Positions 9,201-10,098 of a stretch of DNA of 10,098 bases are shown in pieces. A model generated the notes under the pieces. It ran no database searches and was not told the origin of the DNA. It worked only from the letters and a program-made list of their open reading frames with translations. Source of the stretch: Cephalothrix spiralis (Eukaryota > Nemertea > Palaeonemertea > Archinemertea > Cephalotrichidae); contig JAUCNG010421244.1 in NCBI GenBank assembly GCA_032353305.1, forward strand, positions 1-10,098. Direction: 5' to 3'. Both the position numbers and the translations under genes were made by a program. How positions within the stretch are numbered: position 1 is the first letter of the stretch; each line of letters opens with the position of its first letter.

Positions 9201-10098
9201 TATATTTAAGTTTAGAACTTCAGATTGGAGCTGACCTTCCTTTTAAGTTTAACTGCTTGTTGGATTATTTCAATAACAGTCGTAGTCTTTCCAGTCCCTG
9301 GTGGTCCATGAATAATAGCTACTTCAGCTTGCTGTAGAGCGAATTTGGCAGCCTTTTGTTGAGATTCATCTAGTCCTTGGTTAAAGAACACTATATCTAA
9401 AAAGAGGTTATAAAAAAAATTTAAACGATGATTATCTAAATAAGACATGATACATAATAAGCTGTTTTAAGCAGAGAGAAAAAATGTATAAATTTCACGA
9501 TTTTCAAAACTTCTTAAAAAACAAAATATCAATCAAAATATCAACTTACCATTACAGGTATTGTATGGTGATGTCCGAGCTGTTTCATTGAATAAAACTT
9601 CAATCAATTGACCACATGTCCCCTGTCGTTCACGATTTAAATCATTCAAGGCACTGGAAACAAACAACTTGGAGTAAGTAAGAACAATACAAAATTTCAC
9701 ACAGCCAATGTAAAATTCTTTATTGAAAGACTAAATTGTGGCAATTGGATAATAATTTATTGACAAGATTTTTACTTGAAGATAAACTTCATGTTCATAA
9801 ACGTACACACTCATGGATAATGGTTCGCCATGAACGCTAGATCCCAATCTCAAAAGAGTGTTTTTTATGTGTTTTATTTCAATTAGAAAGTAACACAAGA
9901 GATCACAGAAATACAGCTGGTTGGAGCACGATATGAGATAAAACCAAAATTTAATTTATTAGATTGAGATCTCTATCTAAAAATACAATGTAAACTATTG
10001 AAAAATATTCAAACAACAGATTTATAACTTACTGTCTTAATCGTTTGTATGTTACATCATTAGTTAATTTCACCAGCTTATACTTTACATCATCATTA
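1..10098 (-). CDS. IGHMBP2: IGHMBP2-like SF1 helicase gene, partial, 14 exons
   Basis: Joining 14 minus-strand exons (10098-10033, 9653-9550, 9396-9236, 8835-8635, 8201-7977, 7383-7286, 6290-6108, 5487-5369, 5207-5113, 4779-4656, 3545-3369, 2667-2475, 1063-949, 288-1) gives 716 residues without a stop. Seen: Walker A at residues 87-94, motif Ia 115-121, DEVSQ 248-252, motif III 271-280, TQYRM 313-317, DAFQGRE 438-444, ITRARR 474-479, a Lys-rich linker 536-543, and R3H 583-645 with Arg615-x3-His619. Known of the family: IGHMBP2 is a ribosome-associated, ATP-driven 5'-to-3' RNA/DNA helicase, mainly cytoplasmic, and the human gene is mutated in SMARD1 and CMT2S. The order helicase-R3H separates it from UPF1 and SETX. 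The human protein is about 990 residues, so roughly 125 N-terminal residues and the AN1 zinc finger should lie outside. Two motif residues differ from the human protein as I remember it: DEVSQ for DECAQ, and DAFQGRE for DGFQGRE. No lesion is seen, so it looks functional. Confidence 0.95.
274..358 (+). repeat. 48-bp tandem duplication spanning the R3H 3' splice site
   Basis: Bases 274-310 and 322-358 align with 4 mismatches in 37 (both begin GTATTTTTCTGCAAACT). The period is exactly 48 bp. The unit covers the end of the intron and the first codons of exon N, so the minus strand has two acceptors, GCAG before 288 and GTAG before 336. Use of the distal one would add [16 protein letters not shown] in frame. 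Confidence 0.85.
289..948 (-). other. Intron M/N (660 bp), phase 0
   Basis: Splits the R3H domain after its RxxxH signature. Apart from the 48-bp duplication and the candidate cassette at 516-563, it is AT-rich sequence. A minus-strand stretch of about 84 codons (roughly 513-767) is stop-free but has no recognised homology. Confidence 0.85.
516..563 (-). other. Possible 16-codon cassette exon in the R3H intron
   Basis: Between an acceptor ATCTTCCAG and a donor GTATAAG lies a 48-nt open segment, [16 protein letters not shown], with phase 0 on both sides. It could therefore be included between exons M and N without a frameshift. It sits inside a longer open stretch on the minus strand (about 513-767, no family recognised). 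It loosely resembles the real exon start (E and L at the same spacing). It may equally be chance or a decayed exon duplicate. Confidence 0.25.
949..1063 (-). CDS. IGHMBP2: IGHMBP2 exon M: first half of R3H domain (residues 582-620)
   Basis: Acceptor ATTTTTTACAG, donor GTAATG, ending phase 0. Encodes [20 protein letters not shown] and [33 protein letters not shown] carries the R3H signature Arg615-x3-His619, which binds single-stranded nucleic acid ends. The domain is split straight after the His-Glu pair and resumes in exon N. Confidence 0.93.
1146..1325. repeat. GC-rich palindrome-dense patch, probable mobile-element remnant
   Basis: Stands out from the AT-rich intron. Contains GGCTTCCGAAGCC (1158-1170, a perfect 5-bp stem) and a nested hairpin with outer CCCTC/GAGGG (1170-1174 with 1196-1200) and inner CCAAC/GTTGG (1180-1192). 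AAAACC-C-GGTTTT (about 1264-1276) is a third palindrome. No open reading frame of interest and no family recognised. Confidence 0.45.
1559..1641. repeat. Short inverted repeat around a 16-bp palindrome
   Basis: AAAAACCGGCGTGCT at 1559-1573 pairs with AGCACGGTTTTT at 1630-1641, allowing a 2-nt bulge. AAATGTATATACATTT (1608-1623) is a perfect palindrome between them. It could be a tiny foldback element or chance in AT-rich DNA. Confidence 0.35.
2011..2075 (+). repeat. Decayed tRNA-derived SINE head
   Basis: TAGCTCAGTTAGTAG (2022-2036) is a near-consensus pol III A box. The following TTCGATTCGGGATTCGGAGG and TCCCGGTG align with the better copy at 6632-6702. The B box is broken (GTGTGATAGG where GGTTCGAATCC is expected), so it is not expected to be transcribed. 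Confidence 0.6.
2091..2260 (+). repeat. Row of hairpins built on a degenerate ~30-bp repeat
   Basis: The motif ATGAGTGTCC or a variant recurs at 2091, 2119, 2150, 2180 and 2225. Bases 2116-2144 form a 13-bp stem with an ACA loop (two G-T pairs). Bases 2145-2176 form a 32-bp palindrome (16 against 16, two G-T pairs). CCGGC/GCCGG follows at 2233-2251. It lies directly 3' of the SINE head, so it may be that element's body or a separate foldback insertion. Confidence 0.7.
2475..2667 (-). CDS. IGHMBP2: IGHMBP2 exon L: basic low-complexity linker (residues 518-582)
   Basis: Acceptor ATTTCAG, donor GTTAGT, phase 1 in and phase 2 out. It encodes about 64 hydrophilic residues joining helicase and R3H domains, with KSKKKKNK at residues 536-543, a possible nuclear-localisation or RNA-binding cluster, and a Lys/Glu-rich end (PKRTEAEEK). 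There is no sequence match to rely on. Support comes from position, splice signals, frame, and the fact that IGHMBP2 orthologues also have a disordered basic linker here. Confidence 0.82.
2668..3368 (-). other. Intron K/L (701 bp), phase 1
   Basis: AT-rich with one notable cytosine run (2915-2944). I see no other gene or element in it. Confidence 0.8.
2915..2944 (-). repeat. Poly-C tract with CAGTAGCGTAGCCAGG end, possible transposon terminus
   Basis: On the minus strand it reads CAGTAGCGTAGCCAGG followed by a G run. Sequences of the form CAGTxGCGTAGCCAGGGGG recur at ends of repeats in many invertebrate genomes, from memory. No matching opposite terminus was found in the window, so this would be a solo or truncated end. 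Confidence 0.3.
3369..3545 (-). CDS. IGHMBP2: IGHMBP2 exon K: motif VI and end of helicase core (residues 459-518)
   Basis: Acceptor ATATTACAG, donor GTAGTT, phase 1 on both sides. Encodes [20 protein letters not shown], then [20 protein letters not shown] and [11 protein letters not shown]. The ITRARR Arg residues form the arginine finger of motif [10 protein letters not shown] and the following helix close domain 2A. Reading stays open some codons past the donor, but continuation into exon L is in frame and family identity stops at the splice. Confidence 0.95.
3546..4655 (-). other. Intron J/K (1110 bp), phase 1
   Basis: No gene or transposon recognised. It holds a small hairpin GGATTA-CATC-TAATCC (4034-4049) and an 11-bp perfect inverted repeat, CTCGAAATCGA at 4235-4245 against TCGATTTCGAG at 4315-4325. 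Plus-strand open stretches here are short and have no protein character. Confidence 0.8.
4656..4779 (-). CDS. IGHMBP2: IGHMBP2 exon J: motif V (residues 418-459)
   Basis: Acceptor AATTTTCAG, donor GTAAAG, ending phase 1. Contains [20 protein letters not shown] and TLVRSNDR. Motif V binds the nucleic-acid backbone and ATP. The usual DGFQGRE is DAFQGRE here; Gln441, Gly442 and Glu444 are kept. Confidence 0.95.
4780..5112 (-). other. Intron I/J (333 bp), phase 0
   Basis: AT-rich. The only structure is a short tandem repeat, CTTTATAGGAC twice without interruption (4841-4862) and a third, altered copy to 4873. Confidence 0.8.
5113..5207 (-). CDS. IGHMBP2: IGHMBP2 exon I: domain 2A (residues 386-417)
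   Basis: Acceptor TTTTTTGCAG, donor GTAATG. Encodes [20 protein letters not shown] and then [12 protein letters not shown]. The [10 protein letters not shown] strand and turn are diagnostic of UPF1-like helicases just before motif V. It continues in phase 0 into VDLLRLRL. Confidence 0.94.
5369..5487 (-). CDS. IGHMBP2: IGHMBP2 exon H: domain 2A (residues 346-386)
   Basis: The acceptor TTCTAATAG precedes 5487. The donor GTTCGT is weak, but the reading frame across it is right (SKGNE then GEADLV). Encodes [23 protein letters not shown] and an acidic stretch, matching the PLLLVDTAGC segment of IGHMBP2. The downstream intron is phase 1. Confidence 0.93.
5488..6107 (-). other. Intron G/H (620 bp), phase 2
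   Basis: Mostly featureless AT-rich DNA. A small GC-rich knot at 5588-5645 has GACCAC and GTGGTC as ends and two TACCGG copies inside. I cannot assign it to any element. Confidence 0.8.
6108..6290 (-). CDS. IGHMBP2: IGHMBP2 exon G: motif IV region (residues 285-346)
   Basis: Acceptor TTTTCTAG, donor GTAACT, phase 2 on both sides. Contains [32 protein letters not shown] and [20 protein letters not shown] is the conserved segment at the start of RecA-like domain 2A, whose Arg contacts ATP. The match to the family covers the whole exon. Confidence 0.95.
6632..6850 (+). mobile_element. tRNA-derived SINE
   Basis: Bases 6632-6702 are a tRNA-like head with A box TAGCTCAGTCGGTAG (6639-6653) and a perfect B box GGTTCGAATCC (6683-6693), the internal pol III promoter. 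GCTTCGGGA around 6661 recalls the anticodon loop of tRNA-Pro(CGG). The acceptor stem does not pair (GGATCGT against CAGCGCC) and the anticodon stem is broken, so it is not a working tRNA. An unrelated GC-rich body follows, ending near GGCGGCCTTTCAGGGAAAAA. Orientation is opposite to the host gene. The 3' boundary is uncertain and no target-site duplication was identified. Confidence 0.7.
6854..6897. repeat. 11-bp inverted repeat after the SINE
   Basis: AACAATGTATG (6854-6864) pairs with CATGCATTGTT (6887-6897) with one G-T pair, around a GATAAGATAAGA spacer. It may be part of the SINE tail or a separate hairpin. Confidence 0.5.
7200..7232 (+). repeat. Direct repeat, two copies, 19-bp period
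   Basis: AAAACCTAATTTAC occurs at 7200-7213 and 7219-7232. It is a minor tandem duplication in the intron, about 50 bp from the 3' end of exon F (donor side). Confidence 0.8.
7286..7383 (-). CDS. IGHMBP2: IGHMBP2 exon F: motif III (residues 253-285)
   Basis: Acceptor TCTTTTAG, donor GTAAGT, ending phase 2 in a Lys codon. Encodes [20 protein letters not shown] followed by [22 protein letters not shown] is helicase motif III, which couples ATP hydrolysis to nucleic-acid movement and is nearly invariant in the UPF1-like group. Confidence 0.95.
7384..7976 (-). other. Intron E/F (593 bp), phase 0, hosts a MITE-like element
   Basis: Apart from the foldback element at 7623-7786, it is AT-rich with nothing recognised. 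Confidence 0.82.
7623..7786. mobile_element. Foldback MITE with 39-bp terminal inverted repeats and TTAA flanks
   Basis: Left arm 7627-7665 and right arm 7744-7782 are inverted copies 39 bp long, sharing GGTTTAGTAAT and GAACGAGGTTT without change. Differences are few and mostly transitions, plus two 1-nt indels. TTAA sits immediately outside both arms (7623-7626 and 7783-7786), the target-site duplication used by piggyBac-type transposases. The 78-bp middle has no coding capacity, so it would be a non-autonomous element. Confidence 0.65.
7977..8201 (-). CDS. IGHMBP2: IGHMBP2 exon E: coiled charged segment and motif II (residues 178-252)
   Basis: Acceptor TTTCGTAG, donor GTAAAC, phase 0 on both sides. 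The first 40 residues are Lys/Arg/Glu-rich and helical, corresponding to the stalk-like helices of domain 1B. Next come [11 protein letters not shown] and [10 protein letters not shown], the Walker B/DExx box whose Asp248-Glu249 coordinate Mg and activate water. The human protein has DECAQ here as I recall; Val-Ser replaces Cys-Ala, while the catalytic acids are unchanged. Confidence 0.94.
8202..8634 (-). other. Intron D/E (433 bp), phase 0
   Basis: AT-rich, with one slightly GC-richer patch at 8400-8450. No element or gene recognised. Confidence 0.82.
8635..8835 (-). CDS. IGHMBP2: IGHMBP2 exon D: motif Ia (residues 111-177)
   Basis: Acceptor CGTTTCAG, donor GTGAGT, both phase 0. The exon encodes 67 residues, starting [18 protein letters not shown] (motif Ia, contacting single-stranded nucleic acid), then [10 protein letters not shown] and a VEDVRKDID segment that begins the charged helix pair before motif II. 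All of these are typical of IGHMBP2. Confidence 0.95.
8836..9235 (-). other. Intron C/D (400 bp), phase 0
   Basis: Nothing gene-like. At 9126-9185 three C-rich blocks (TGACCCCC, TGATCCCC, TGGCCCCT) recur roughly every 25 bp, separated by purine/TA-rich spacers, resembling a worn tandem repeat. Confidence 0.8.
9236..9396 (-). CDS. IGHMBP2: IGHMBP2 exon C: Q-motif region and Walker A (residues 57-110)
   Basis: Follows acceptor CTTTTTAG and ends at the somewhat unusual donor GTCAGC. It holds LDESQ (Q-motif region, contacting adenine in SF1B helicases) and [11 protein letters not shown], whose Lys93 and Thr94 should bind ATP phosphates and Mg. The reading continues in phase 0 into the next exon (KRK, then ILACAPSN), which confirms the donor choice. 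Confidence 0.95.
9550..9653 (-). CDS. IGHMBP2: IGHMBP2 exon B (residues 22-57)
   Basis: The acceptor TTTCCAG precedes 9653 and the donor GTAAGT follows 9550. The exon contributes [20 protein letters not shown] and then [14 protein letters not shown]. The LIEVLFN segment corresponds to the family's SLIEVLFG just ahead of the helicase core. The rest is poorly conserved, as expected for this linker. The downstream intron is phase 1. Confidence 0.9.
9654..10032 (-). other. Intron A/B (379 bp), phase 2
   Basis: AT-rich. Only an 18-bp near-palindrome AGATTGAGATCTCTATCT (9961-9978) stands out, and it may be chance. Confidence 0.8.
10033..10098 (-). CDS. IGHMBP2: IGHMBP2 exon A (window residues 1-22, partial at 5' side)
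   Basis: Reads [20 protein letters not shown] and ends at donor GTAAGT (10032-10027), leaving two bases (CA) of a His codon, so the intron is phase 2. The [10 protein letters not shown] segment matches the helical stretch before the Q-motif in IGHMBP2 proteins. The window edge cuts the exon, so its acceptor is not visible. Confidence 0.85.

Overview
The window is animal nuclear DNA. Almost all of its recognisable content is one intron-rich protein-coding gene on the minus strand, running from 10098 down to 1 and open at both edges. I reconstructed 14 coding exons. All have GT-AG introns and all splice junctions keep frame. Together they encode 716 consecutive residues of a superfamily 1 helicase of the IGHMBP2 (SMUBP-2) type, in the UPF1-like group. 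Every helicase motif is present in order: the Q-motif region, Walker A GPPGTGKT, Ia [44 protein letters not shown] and VI ITRARR. A Lys-rich linker and an R3H single-strand nucleic-acid-binding domain follow. The N-terminal part of domain 1 and the usual C-terminal AN1 zinc finger would lie outside the window.

Layout by plus coordinates: 10098-9236, pre-helicase domain and Walker A; 8835-7977, motifs Ia to II; 7383-6108, motifs III and IV; 5487-3369, motifs V and VI; 2667-2475, basic linker; 1063-949 and 288-1, R3H domain and acidic tail. The introns (153 to 1411 bp) are AT-rich and hold short repeats: a TTAA-flanked foldback element (7623-7786), a tRNA-derived SINE with intact A and B boxes (about 6632-6850), a decayed SINE head followed by a row of near-perfect hairpins (2011-2276), a GC-rich palindrome-dense patch (1146-1325) and several small tandem or inverted repeats.

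The AT richness, intron density, TACATGTA palindromes and tRNA-type SINEs suggest an invertebrate metazoan, perhaps a mollusc or another lophotrochozoan. This is impression, not proof. I saw no bacterial genes, operons, CRISPR or intact tRNA/rRNA genes. The most interesting signal is at the intron that splits the R3H signature. A 48-bp tandem duplication there carries a second 3' splice site, and its use would insert exactly 16 in-frame residues into the R3H helix. A separate possible 16-codon, phase 0-0 cassette exon lies in the same intron.
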